A stretch of DNA of 14,125 nt, taken from positions 1-14,125 of the forward strand of contig URWH01000026.1 in NCBI GenBank assembly GCA_900551515.1, given 5' to 3'. The stretch comes from an uncultured Porphyromonadaceae bacterium (GTDB taxonomy: Bacteria > Bacteroidota > Bacteroidia > Bacteroidales > Muribaculaceae). The position numbers and the translations under genes were made by a program. Shown in pieces: positions 1 to 7,505 of this stretch. Within the stretch, counting starts at the first letter, position 1. Each line of letters starts with the position of its first letter. Below the pieces are notes generated by a model. That model saw only the letters and a list, made by a program, of their open reading frames with translations. It was not told the DNA's origin and ran no database searches.

Positions 1-1448
1 GCTGCGGGCGCGCTGTCGGTAAGGCCGGCTGCGGCGAGCTGCTCGTCGGAGGGTAGGGGTTCTTCGCCTGATTCGGGCGGTAGACCGGCGGCGACACGGT
101 TGCGGCGGCGCTGCGCCTCGACGGATTCGCGCTCGGCGCGTTCGGCTATGTATTTGGCCACCTGCAGGGTGAGCACTTTTTCGGAAATGCCCATCGAGCG
201 GCTGCACTCGGTGATGTAGACGCTGCGCGTTATCTGGTCGGGGATGACGGAAATCGAGCGCACGATATTCTGGATGGCTCTCGAGCGTGCCACGGGGTCG
301 TTTTCGAGGCCGTCGAGGAGGATGCGGGTCTTGAACGAGATGAAATCCTGCTCGTTGGCGGCGAGGTATTCCTCCACTTCCGATGAGGTGTGGCTCTGGG
401 CAAACGAGTCGGGGTCGTCGCCGTCGGGCAGAAGCAACACCTTGATGTTCAGCCCCTCGGCCAGCAGCAGGTCGATGCCGCGGAGCGATGCTCTGATGCC
501 GGCGGCGTCGCTGTCGTAGATCACCGTGACATTCTCGGTGAAGCGGTGGATGAGGCGTATCTGTCCCTCGGTGAGCGAAGTGCCGGAGGATGCCACCACG
601 TTTTCCACTCCGCTCTGGTGCATCGAAATGACGTCCATGTAGCCCTCGACGAGGATGCATTTGTCCTTTCTGACGATCGACTGCTTGGCCTGATAGAGGC
701 CGTAGAGCTCGCGGCTCTTGCTGTAGATGACCGATTCGGGCGAGTTGACATATTTGGCCACGTCCTTGTCCTTGCGGAGGGTGCGTCCGCCGAAAGCCAC
801 CACCTTGCCCGAGACGGTGAACACGGGGTAGATGACGCGCCCGCGGAAACGGTCGCGAACCATGCCCTGCTCGGTGCGGTAACAGAGTCCGGTGTCAAAC
901 AGGAACTTGTCGCTGAAGCCTTTGCGCTTGGCCGTGTTGTAGAGATCGTCGCGTTTTTCGAGTGAATAGCCGAGGTGGAAGCGCTTGATCATGGCATCGT
1001 TGATGCCGCGCTCGCGGAAATAGGCGAGGCCGATGTCGCGGCCGTCGTCGGTATCGGCCATCGTCTGCTCGAAATAGCGCATGGCAAAGTCGTTGACGGC
1101 CAGCATGCTTTCGCGCGCCGATTCCTCCTCGCGCTCCTGCTCGCTCATCTCGTGGTCCTTGATCTCGATGTTGTATTTCTTGGCCAGATAGCGGAGCGCC
1201 TCGTTGAACGTCATCTGCTCAAGCTCCATGATGAAGTTGACCGGGCTGCCGCCTTTGCCGCAGCTGAAGCATTTGCAGATGCCTTTGCTCTTCGAGACGG
1301 AGAACGACGGAGTGCGCTCGTTGTGAAACGGACAGAGCCCCACATAGTTGGCACCCCGCTTTTTGAGGTGCACAAAGTCGCTCACAACCTCCACAATGTC
1401 GGCTGTGTCGAGAATTTTCTGTACTGTTTCTTTGTCGATCCGTCGCAT
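1..1448 (-). CDS. dnaG: DNA primase DnaG, C-terminal part outside the window
   Basis: DnaG makes the RNA primers for chromosome replication and works with the replicative helicase. The reading frame is open from the ATG at 1446-1448 to the window edge, giving 482 codons without a stop. The N-terminus carries the CHC2 zinc ribbon (Cys39, His42, Cys60, Cys63, within GLCPFHNERTPSFS and CFSCGKGG). The Toprim catalytic core follows, with EGYMD at residues 268-272 and DSD at 312-314, the acidic metal-binding residues. About 100 codons after the core enter the charged linker toward the helicase-binding domain, which lies mostly outside. Bacteroidales primases are usually 650-700 residues, so roughly 200 are missing. 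The start is the only upstream Met, and MRRIDKETVQ matches the usual primase N-terminus. A promoter box sits only a few bases upstream. No frameshift was seen. The family call is very secure. Confidence 0.97.
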   Translation of the reverse strand, partial: MRRIDKETVQKILDTADIVEVVSDFVHLKKRGANYVGLCPFHNERTPSFSVSKSKGICKCFSCGKGGSPVNFIMELEQMTFNEALRYLAKKYNIEIKDHEMSEQEREEESARESMLAVNDFAMRYFEQTMADTDDGRDIGLAYFRERGINDAMIKRFHLGYSLEKRDDLYNTAKRKGFSDKFLFDTGLCYRTEQGMVRDRFRGRVIYPVFTVSGKVVAFGGRTLRKDKDVAKYVNSPESVIYSKSRELYGLYQAKQSIVRKDKCILVEGYMDVISMHQSGVENVVASSGTSLTEGQIRLIHRFTENVTVIYDSDAAGIRASLRGIDLLLAEGLNIKVLLLPDGDDPDSFAQSHTSSEVEEYLAANEQDFISFKTRILLDGLENDPVARSRAIQNIVRSISVIPDQITRSVYITECSRSMGISEKVLTLQVAKYIAERAERESVEAQRRRNRVAAGLPPESGEEPLPSDEQLAAAGLTDSAPA

Positions 1449-1455
1449 ATCGTTG

Positions 1456-1463
1456 CAAAGATA
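1456..1463 (-). promoter_or_regulatory. dnaG promoter, -7 box TATCTTTG
   Basis: TATCTTTG on the minus strand matches the Bacteroidota -7 consensus TAnnTTTG exactly. A TTG that could be the -33 element lies at 1484-1486 with a 20-bp spacer. The box ends only 7 bases before the dnaG ATG, so transcription would begin almost at the start codon. Confidence 0.65.
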
Positions 1464-1603
1464 CAACATCCCCTCCGACTTATCAAGCGAATTTGCTGTC
1501 AAGACGAAAGGGATCGTTGAAATCCCGGCTAAAGCATGAATACCAGAGCCCGATTTGTAAACCCTCGGTCGGGATGAGAGTCGTGGGCGGATAGATCCTA
1601 AAG

Positions 1604-2269
1604 TTAGATGTCGAAATAGTCGGAATTGCATTCTGACGGGTTGACGGCATTCGGAAGGGAGGCGTTCCACTTCATGCGTGCCTGACGCTCTTTGCAAAAC
1701 ATCTCGTCGGTGCCTTCATCGGAGGCATCAAAGGCCATCGCATTTTTGATCGAGAGATTGGCCGACACGGTAATGACGTCCTGATTGGCTCCGATGTAGG
1801 CAAAGAGCCAGCCGTCGGCGGTGAGGAGCTTGATGAGCGCGCTGATGTCGGCTCCGCTCCATTTTGTCGATGCGTTTTCATAGCCGTCGGTGATTATGGT
1901 GACGGACACGGCCACGTCGGTGCGCCCTTTGAGGCGTTCGCGCATTGCGATGAGCGACGAGCCGAGAGTGTCGTAGAGCGGTGTCGAGCAGCAGGGCTGA
2001 TAGTCTTTTGCCGTCATCACGGGCACATCGTCGACCGGTGTGTTGGTGCAGAAATCCGTTGTCGAGCATCCGCAGAAGGTGGTGATGGTGACATACTGCT
2101 TCAGGTCGTTGGCACGGCCGGCGGCGCGGATTGTGCCCACGGTTTCGTTGACACCGGCGATTGCCTTGCTGCGGATGGAGCTCATGGAGCCGCTGCGGTC
2201 GAGCACGATAAGGTTGTAGACTTCTTTCACGGCGTTGGTGTTTTTCTGATTTTCTTTCTGAGTTTTCAT
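1604..2269 (-). CDS. Stand-alone von Willebrand factor A-domain protein
   Basis: A 221-residue protein that is essentially one vWA fold. The MIDAS metal-binding site is complete: DRSGS at residues 24-28, Thr96 in STPLYD, and Asp128 in TIITDGYE. Such domains bind a divalent metal and use it to dock protein partners. There is no signal peptide or membrane segment, so it is predicted cytoplasmic. Five cysteines cluster between residues 66 and 94 (66, 68, 74, 93, 94), which is unusual for a cytosolic vWA domain. It is preceded by an A/T-rich leader of about 58 nt downstream of its own promoter, and is divergent from the ABC permease gene. No AAA ATPase or other typical vWA partner is in the window. 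The family is secure, the cellular role unknown. Confidence 0.88.
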   Translation of the reverse strand: MKTQKENQKNTNAVKEVYNLIVLDRSGSMSSIRSKAIAGVNETVGTIRAAGRANDLKQYVTITTFCGCSTTDFCTNTPVDDVPVMTAKDYQPCCSTPLYDTLGSSLIAMRERLKGRTDVAVSVTIITDGYENASTKWSGADISALIKLLTADGWLFAYIGANQDVITVSANLSIKNAMAFDASDEGTDEMFCKERQARMKWNASLPNAVNPSECNSDYFDI

Positions 2270-2332
2270 AGTTGAAATCGTTTTTTAATTAGTTAATGTT
2301 GGATTGTGGCGGATGCCTTAATGATTACGATG

Positions 2333-2340
2333 CAAAGGTA
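2333..2340 (-). promoter_or_regulatory. vWA gene promoter, -7 box TACCTTTG
   Basis: TACCTTTG on the minus strand is an exact TAnnTTTG match, placing the start of transcription near 2327 with a leader of roughly 58 nt. No convincing TTTG -33 element is visible at the expected distance. Confidence 0.6.
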
Positions 2341-2366
2341 AGACACAAATTGCGGTGAGCTCCGAT

Positions 2367-2382
2367 TCTGCAACCTTGCAGA
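2367..2382. promoter_or_regulatory. Palindrome TCTGCAA-CC-TTGCAGA, possible shared operator
   Basis: Two perfect 7-base arms are separated by two bases. The site lies between the divergent -7 boxes of the vWA gene (2333-2340) and the permease gene (2414-2421), just upstream of the -33 region of each. That is a suitable place for a dimeric regulator acting on both. The regulator is unknown, and the sequence matches no operator I recognise. Confidence 0.4.
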
Positions 2383-2413
2383 GTGAAAGTGGCAGGCGCA
2401 AAGAAAAAAATGC

Positions 2414-2421
2414 TAACTTTG
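2414..2421 (+). promoter_or_regulatory. ABC importer promoter, -7 box TAACTTTG
   Basis: TAACTTTG is an exact TAnnTTTG match 27 bases before the ATG at 2449. It rules in that start and argues against the in-frame upstream ATG at 2383, which would lie before the transcription start. Confidence 0.62.
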
Positions 2422-2448
2422 CATATCGTAAAAGCAAAGCGCCACACA

Positions 2449-3492
2449 ATGAACACAAGCGTCATACAGACGGCAGGCCGGACGGCATGGGTGATCCCGG
2501 TGCTGTGCGCCGTCGTGCTGGCTGCCGCGGGCGGATGCCTGCTCACCGGGTCGGTGGATATCCCCGCCTCCGACGTGTGGGCGGCGCTGACGGGCGGCGA
2601 GCCGTCGAATCATATCCGGAGCGTGATCGTACTCGAGACCCGCGTGCCGATGGTGGTGTATGCGGCAGTGGCCGGCGCGGCACTCGCAGTGGCCGGACTG
2701 CTGTTGCAGACCTGCTTCAACAATCCGCTCGCCGGGCCTTCGATACTCGGCATTTCCACCGGCGCGTCGCTCGGCGTGGGCATCGTGGTGCTCGCTTTCG
2801 GCGGCATGATGGCCGAAGGATGGGGCGAGTATCTCAACGTGATGGTCGGAGCCATTGTCGGCTCGGGCGTTGTGCTGCTGGCGCTTATGGCGCTGTCGAC
2901 CATCGTGAAATCCACGGCCATGCTGCTGATCGCCGGCATCCTCGTGGGCTATTTCGCCTCTTCGGCCATAGCTCTGCTCAACTATTATTCCACACACGAA
3001 AGCGTCTATTCCTACGCCATCTGGGGGCTCGGCTCCTTCTCAGGCGGTTCGGCCGCGAGAGCATCGGCCTTTGCCCTGACGGGGCTGCCGCTGATCGTCA
3101 TATCGATGCTTTTCGTCAAGCCTCTCAATGCCATGCTGCTGGGCGAGCGCTATGCCTCGAGCCTCGGCGTGGACATGCGGCGCACGCGCCATCTGCTGCT
3201 TGTGGTGGCCGGCCTGCTCACCGCCATCGTCACCGCCTTCTGCGGTCCCATCGGCTTCCTCGGACTCATAGTGCCGCATATAGCGCGCATGCTGCTGCGC
3301 ACATCCAATCATGCATCGCTGCTGCCGGCAACCGCCCTGTGCGGAGCCGCTATAGCCTTGATATGCGCCTGGATTTCGGTGCGCTTCGGCGGCGACGGCG
3401 TGTTGCCTATCAATGCCATCACCCCTGTGATCGGTGTGCCGGTGGTACTTTACGTGATGATCAACCGCAAAAAACTGCATTATTTCGAATAA
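2449..3492 (+). CDS. FecCD/BtuC-type ABC importer permease
   Basis: This 347-residue inner-membrane permease belongs to the family that imports iron-siderophores, heme or vitamin B12 across the cytoplasmic membrane. Family landmarks appear in order: TRVPMVVYAAVAGAALAVAG near residues 64-83, NPLAGPSILGISTGASLG near 92-109, GLIVPHIARMLLR in the coupling-helix region, and INAITPVIGVPVVLYVMI at the C-terminus. The protein is hydrophobic throughout, in line with about ten membrane helices, and its length is normal for the family. The start at 2449 is chosen because the promoter box lies at 2414-2421. An in-frame ATG at 2383 would add 22 mostly basic residues. The partner ATPase begins 7 bp after the stop. 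No periplasmic binding protein is next to the pair, and no cobalamin riboswitch is visible, so the substrate is left open. Confidence 0.92.
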   Translation: MNTSVIQTAGRTAWVIPVLCAVVLAAAGGCLLTGSVDIPASDVWAALTGGEPSNHIRSVIVLETRVPMVVYAAVAGAALAVAGLLLQTCFNNPLAGPSILGISTGASLGVGIVVLAFGGMMAEGWGEYLNVMVGAIVGSGVVLLALMALSTIVKSTAMLLIAGILVGYFASSAIALLNYYSTHESVYSYAIWGLGSFSGGSAARASAFALTGLPLIVISMLFVKPLNAMLLGERYASSLGVDMRRTRHLLLVVAGLLTAIVTAFCGPIGFLGLIVPHIARMLLRTSNHASLLPATALCGAAIALICAWISVRFGGDGVLPINAITPVIGVPVVLYVMINRKKLHYFE

Positions 3493-3499
3493 CCTCATC

Positions 3500-4369
3500 A
3501 TGACACTGACCAACAGCACCGCTACGCCAAACACTTCTTCGCCTGGTTCCGTCGTCCTGTCGGCCACGGGACTCGAGACGGGCTATCGCTCGGGACGGCA
3601 CACAAAAGTGGTGGCCGGGCCGCTCGATCTGAGCCTGCCGTCGTCGGCCGTCACGTGTCTGCTCGGGCCTAACGGCATAGGCAAAAGCACTCTGCTGCGC
3701 ACGCTCGCCTGCGAGCTTAAGCCGCTGGCGGGCTGCATCCGCGACGGTCAGGGCCGCAACCTTTCCGAGGCGTCGCTGCGCGATGTGGCCAGGATGATAA
3801 GTGTGGTGTTTACGTCGGCCACCAATGCCGGCGGTCTCACGGCTGCCGAAGTGGTGGCGCTCGGGCGTCAACCTTACACCGGATTCTTCGGCCGGCTGTC
3901 AGATGACGACCGCCGCATCGTGGAGCAGTCGCTCGAAGCCGTAGGCATCGCACCGCTCGGGCCGCGCTATATGGCCACGCTGAGCGACGGCGAGCGTCAG
4001 AAAGTGATGATAGCCCGAGCCTTAGCGCAGCAGACGCCGGTGATGATTCTCGACGAGCCCACCTCGTTTCTCGACGTGGCCTCTCGGCTTGAGGTGATGG
4101 ACCTTCTGCGGCGCCTGGCATCGGAATTCTCCACGGCGGTGCTCCTGAGCACCCACGATGTGGCCGACGCTCTCGCCATCTCCGACCGCCTGTGGCTTCT
4201 CGCTCCCGGCGGAGTGTTCACCGAGGGTGCGGCCGACGAGGTAGTGGCTTCCGGAGCCATGGATTCTTTATTTCCCGGCCGCGGCATAGCCTTTGATGCC
4301 GAAGTGCTCGACTACCGTTTGCGGCGCCGCAGCCACGACGGCAACACGGCGATGCCGGCAAGCAAATAA
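3500..4369 (+). CDS. FecE/BtuD-type ABC importer ATPase
   Basis: This 289-residue cytoplasmic ATPase powers the FecCD-type permease encoded 7 bp upstream. Walker A is GPNGIGKST (56-64), the signature is LSDGERQ (161-167), Walker B is VMILDE (181-186), the D-loop is SFLD, and the switch histidine is His219 in STHD. The Q-loop is unusual. Aligned against FhuC-type sequences, the conserved glutamine falls on Thr105 (VVFTSATNAGGLT). The family segment LGRQPYTGFFG follows. The C-terminus is basic and lies inside the overlap with the convergent membrane-protein gene. Substrate specificity cannot be read from the ATPase. Iron complex, heme or corrinoid uptake are the family options. Confidence 0.92.
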   Translation: MTLTNSTATPNTSSPGSVVLSATGLETGYRSGRHTKVVAGPLDLSLPSSAVTCLLGPNGIGKSTLLRTLACELKPLAGCIRDGQGRNLSEASLRDVARMISVVFTSATNAGGLTAAEVVALGRQPYTGFFGRLSDDDRRIVEQSLEAVGIAPLGPRYMATLSDGERQKVMIARALAQQTPVMILDEPTSFLDVASRLEVMDLLRRLASEFSTAVLLSTHDVADALAISDRLWLLAPGGVFTEGAADEVVASGAMDSLFPGRGIAFDAEVLDYRLRRRSHDGNTAMPASK

Positions 4370-5355
4370 ATATAATAGGAGACGACGCGCCATATCACCG
4401 CGATCACGAGCGCCATCGGCAGCGAGCCGATGAGGTCGCCGTAGTAGTTGGTGAAGAGCCATTCGCTGATGCCGCTGCCGCCCGGTGTAGGGCTGACGGT
4501 GAGCAGCGTCCACACCACGAACTGGCGCGCGAACACCACTGCCTGCGATGCTTCGGGGGCGAAGCCAAGGAAGAGCGCGTTGACCACGAGGTAGCGTGAC
4601 ACCCACGTCAGCGTCGTGGCGCCCATGGCCTCCAGCCACCATTTCAGGGGGCGCGAGCGCAGGTCGGCTCCGGCCTCCGTCATGCTGCGGCCCGTCTCGT
4701 CGGCCTTCTCCTTCCACCGCCGCAGCGGGCGCCACGAGAATATGCGGCTGATGATTGCCGCGATGCGGTGGGGAATCACGAAAGCGCCGGCATAGAGTAG
4801 CGCTGTGACGGCACATATGCCGCCGTAGACTATCCAGAAAGCCAGCCGCAGGCCGTCGCCGAAGGCACCGCCGGCAAATCCGAATATCTCATCGGCGGGA
4901 AGCAGCAGGAAGATCAGCGGACAGGCCACCACGACAAACAGTTCGTCGAGCATCAGCGTCACCATGGTGAGCGAGGCGCCGCGCCCGAGCGCTATGCCTT
5001 CGCGGTGGAGAAATATCATGCTGAGGGCCGAGCCGCCGGCGGTGGTGGGCGTGACGGCCGAGGTGAATTCGCACATCATCGTCACACGAAAGGTGGCGCG
5101 CCACGATAGCCTGCGGTCGGAAAGTACGCGCCAGCGCCACATCATGCCCCATTCTCGGCCGGCTACAAAGAGCAGAGCCAGCGCCAGCGCTCCGGCAGTG
5201 GCGGCTGTGAACGGTATGGAGAGGAATGTGTCGATGGAAAATTCGCGGGCGAAAAGCCATGCCACCACGCCTATGCCGATGGCTACGGGGAGCAGCGTTT
5301 TCAGCAGCATCCCGCGTGCCGACAATGGGGCTGGGTCGTGGCGGTCGGAATTCAT
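4312..5355 (-). CDS. YbhN/UPF0104 (LPG-synthase TM region) flippase-like membrane protein
   Basis: This 347-residue polytopic inner-membrane protein matches the transmembrane region of lysyl-phosphatidylglycerol synthase (MprF) but lacks the catalytic aminoacyl-transfer domain. Visible family motifs are EFTSAVTPTTAGG (residues 96-108) and SPTPGGSGISEW near 286-297, both with the conserved Pro/Gly pattern. About eight hydrophobic segments are apparent, and the C-terminus is short and basic (WLRRRKR). Related proteins are proposed lipid flippases or envelope-lipid transport factors. The start codon shares one base with the stop of the L,D-transpeptidase gene (TGATG), so the two are probably translationally coupled. 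The 3' end overlaps the convergent ATPase gene by 58 bp. The family is confident, the transported lipid unknown. Confidence 0.88.
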   Translation of the reverse strand: MNSDRHDPAPLSARGMLLKTLLPVAIGIGVVAWLFAREFSIDTFLSIPFTAATAGALALALLFVAGREWGMMWRWRVLSDRRLSWRATFRVTMMCEFTSAVTPTTAGGSALSMIFLHREGIALGRGASLTMVTLMLDELFVVVACPLIFLLLPADEIFGFAGGAFGDGLRLAFWIVYGGICAVTALLYAGAFVIPHRIAAIISRIFSWRPLRRWKEKADETGRSMTEAGADLRSRPLKWWLEAMGATTLTWVSRYLVVNALFLGFAPEASQAVVFARQFVVWTLLTVSPTPGGSGISEWLFTNYYGDLIGSLPMALVIAVIWRVVSYYIYLLAGIAVLPSWLRRRKR

Positions 5356-6305
5356 CAGTCAAACATATCGGAGTCGGAGGCTATCGTGTCGGGGAGCATG
5401 TCAGGCGCGGGCACCGGCGTGACGGCAGCCGGTGTGTCGGCGGCCTGTTTCTCCTTGGATTCCTCTTTTTTCTCCTCGGGTGCAGGCACTTGCTCGTGAA
5501 CGGGCTTGCCGATGTTGATTGTCGGCACCACGCAGTCCTCCTCGCGGTTCACCTTCTGATCGGCTTCCGATGGATTGACGATAATGGGAGTGCCTACCAC
5601 TACATATTTCACGAGGTCGAGGATGTTGTCGTTGTGGATGCGTATGCAGCCATGGCTTGCGCGACGGCCGAGCGACCAGGGGGCGCATGTGCCGTGGATG
5701 CCCACCTGTTTGGTCACGTCGGTTTTGAGCCTGATGAAGCGCGGGCCGAACTGACCTTTCACCTGCGACGTGTTGCCGTCGTCGTCGGTATAGAGCCATT
5801 CTGTGGAGTCGTAGATGCCGTCGGCCGAGAAGAAGCCTTCGGGCGTGCGGTTGTCGCGGCGTTTGTGCTTTGTGCCGTAGCGCTTTGAGCAAGCCATCTT
5901 GTAGGCTTTCACCTCACGGCCGAAACGGTCGAAGAGCACAACGAACATCGACGGCTTGTCGACCACCACAAAATAGTTGTAGGGACTGCGGAGCAGGCGT
6001 TCGGTGTAGTCGAGATTGTCGGCGGCCATGCGGTGCAGGATACCTTCGGCATATTGCGAGGCGTAGGCCGACGAGTCCATGTAGGCTATGGCGTCCTCGG
6101 CCGATTTAAGCTTGTAGGTGAGCACGGTGTCGGGTTCCGGCTCCGGTTCCGGCTCTGCGAATACGGAGGGCTGTTGGGCAGCGTTGGCAGCGGCCGCATC
6201 GATAGTTGCAGAGCCGTCGTCGGGCTTGTTGCCGCATCCGGTCACGAAGGCGGCAAATGCGGCTGCCGCGATCATGACGGCCGTTGAAAGTGTGTTTATC
6301 TTCAT
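5355..6305 (-). CDS. YkuD-fold L,D-transpeptidase lipoprotein
   Basis: A 316-residue predicted lipoprotein. The N-terminal hydrophobic segment ends in a lipobox, VTGC, with lipidated Cys24. A low-complexity linker with an EPEPEPEP run (51-58) follows. The catalytic YkuD domain occupies about 110-245, with HGT at 204-206 and SHGCIRI at 217-223, giving His218 and nucleophile Cys220. Such enzymes form 3-3 peptidoglycan cross-links, attach proteins to the wall, or act as the opposite hydrolase. The last 55 or so residues are Pro/Glu/Lys/Asp-rich and probably disordered. The gene lies 45 bp after ychF, has no TAnnTTTG box of its own, and overlaps the flippase-like gene by one base. That suggests transcription from upstream. 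The enzyme class is confident, the exact reaction not. Confidence 0.92.
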   Translation of the reverse strand: MKINTLSTAVMIAAAAFAAFVTGCGNKPDDGSATIDAAAANAAQQPSVFAEPEPEPEPDTVLTYKLKSAEDAIAYMDSSAYASQYAEGILHRMAADNLDYTERLLRSPYNYFVVVDKPSMFVVLFDRFGREVKAYKMACSKRYGTKHKRRDNRTPEGFFSADGIYDSTEWLYTDDDGNTSQVKGQFGPRFIRLKTDVTKQVGIHGTCAPWSLGRRASHGCIRIHNDNILDLVKYVVVGTPIIVNPSEADQKVNREEDCVVPTINIGKPVHEQVPAPEEKKEESKEKQAADTPAAVTPVPAPDMLPDTIASDSDMFD

Positions 6306-6350
6306 GAATGTGTGTGGTGTGCTTAATGTGAATCAGCTATGCTGAGCGGT

Positions 6351-7454
6351 TTACACGTTAAACAAGAAATGCATGATGTCGCCGTCCTGCACTATGTAAT
6401 CTTTGCCCTCAACGTTCATCTTGCCGGCTGAACGGACAGCGGCCTCGCTGCCGAGCGACACGTAGTCGTCGTATTTGATCACTTCGGCGCGGATGAATCC
6501 TTTTTCGAAATCGGTGTGGATGATGCCGGCGCATTTCGGGGCCTTGCTGCCGCGCATGAAAGTCCAGGCGCGCACTTCGTCCTCGCCGGCGGTGAAGAAT
6601 GTCTGAAGGTCGAGCAGGGCGTAGGCGGCGCGTATCAGTCGCGATACGCCCGATTCCTGCAGGCCGATGGATTCGAGGAATTCCTGACGGTCCTCGAATG
6701 TCTCAAGCTCGGCGATCTCGGCCTCGGTCTGTGCGGCCACGATGAGGATCTGGGCGCCTTCGTCCTTTACGGCCTCGCGCACGGCCTCGACATAGGCGTT
6801 GCCGGTAGCGGCCGAGGCGTCGTCGACGTTGCACACGTAGAGCACAGGCTTGTTGGTGAGCAGGAAGAGGTCGCGGGCAAAACGCTGTTCGTCGGGCGTC
6901 TCGATCTCCACCGAGCGCGCGGGGAGGCCTTTCTGGAGCGCTTCCTGATATTTCAGGAGCACTTCATATTGCATCTTGGCCGTCTTGTCGCCGCCGGTCT
7001 GCGCCTGTTTCTGTGTCTTGGCGATGCGGCTTTCAACGGTTTCGAGGTCCTTGATGAGGAGCTCGTAGTCGATGATCTCCTTGTCGCGGACCGGGTCGAC
7101 GGTGCCGTCGACGTGGGTGATGTTGTCGTCGTCGAAGCAGCGGAGCACATGGATGATGGCGTCGGTTTCGCGGATGTTGGCAAGGAATTTGTTGCCGAGG
7201 CCTTCGCCTTTGCTTGCGCCTTTGACGAGTCCGGCGATGTCGACGATCTCCACCGTGGCAGGCACAATGCTGCGCGGGTTGCACATCTCCACAAGTTTGT
7301 TGAGCCGTTCGTCGGGCACGGTGATCACGCCCACGTTAGGCTCGATGGTGCAGAAGGGGAAGTTGGCCGACTGCGCCTTAGCGTTTGACAGACAATTGAA
7401 GAGAGTTGATTTTCCTACGTTGGGCAGGCCAACGATGCCGCATTGTAATGCCAT
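6351..7454 (-). CDS. ychF: Redox-regulated ATPase/GTPase YchF (Obg family)
   Basis: At 367 residues this matches the standard YchF/OLA1 length. The P-loop is GLPNVGKST (residues 9-17). The G3 region is [19 protein letters not shown], the family hallmark. The G4 position reads NVDD instead of NKxD, typical of YchF proteins that prefer ATP over GTP. A coiled-coil stretch spans roughly residues 130-175, and the TGS domain occupies the C-terminus, from [14 protein letters not shown] to the final MHFLFNV. YchF associates with ribosomes and is linked to oxidative-stress and translation-fidelity control. It has its own promoter box at 7494-7501 between it and the lipid kinase. The L,D-transpeptidase gene follows 45 bp after its stop. 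Confidence 0.96.
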   Translation of the reverse strand: MALQCGIVGLPNVGKSTLFNCLSNAKAQSANFPFCTIEPNVGVITVPDERLNKLVEMCNPRSIVPATVEIVDIAGLVKGASKGEGLGNKFLANIRETDAIIHVLRCFDDDNITHVDGTVDPVRDKEIIDYELLIKDLETVESRIAKTQKQAQTGGDKTAKMQYEVLLKYQEALQKGLPARSVEIETPDEQRFARDLFLLTNKPVLYVCNVDDASAATGNAYVEAVREAVKDEGAQILIVAAQTEAEIAELETFEDRQEFLESIGLQESGVSRLIRAAYALLDLQTFFTAGEDEVRAWTFMRGSKAPKCAGIIHTDFEKGFIRAEVIKYDDYVSLGSEAAVRSAGKMNVEGKDYIVQDGDIMHFLFNV

Positions 7455-7493
7455 AATATATTGTCGGGATGGATTGGTTTATTTATTCGGGTG

Positions 7494-7501
7494 CAAATTT
7501 A
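7494..7501 (-). promoter_or_regulatory. ychF promoter, -7 box TAAATTTG
   Basis: TAAATTTG on the minus strand is an exact TAnnTTTG match in the 51-bp gap between the lipid kinase stop and ychF. It predicts a leader of about 35 nt. ychF and the genes after it can therefore be transcribed apart from the kinase. Confidence 0.55.
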
Positions 7502-7505
7502 CGTA

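Noticed and set aside
390..1520. Long plus-strand open frames opposite dnaG
   Set aside because: The minus strand encodes a complete zinc ribbon and Toprim domain here. The plus-strand translations match no family and reflect the lack of stops in GC-rich antisense frames.
1510..1526. Small hairpin GGGAT/ATCCC between the vWA gene and dnaG, as a terminator
   Set aside because: A 5-bp stem with only a short T-run is too weak to support. It also lies just upstream of the dnaG promoter.
2270..2448. Cobalamin riboswitch before the FecCD permease
   Set aside because: The leader after the promoter is only about 25 nt, and no B12-box-like sequence was found.
2355..3503. 382-codon plus-strand frame overlapping the permease gene
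   Set aside because: It is longer than the permease but is Arg-rich, low-complexity shadow sequence. The other frame has all FecCD motifs.
6349..6363. Small inverted repeat GTTTA/TAAAC over the ychF stop, as a terminator
   Set aside because: The 5-bp AT-rich stem lacks a T-tract, and the next gene follows closely without its own promoter.
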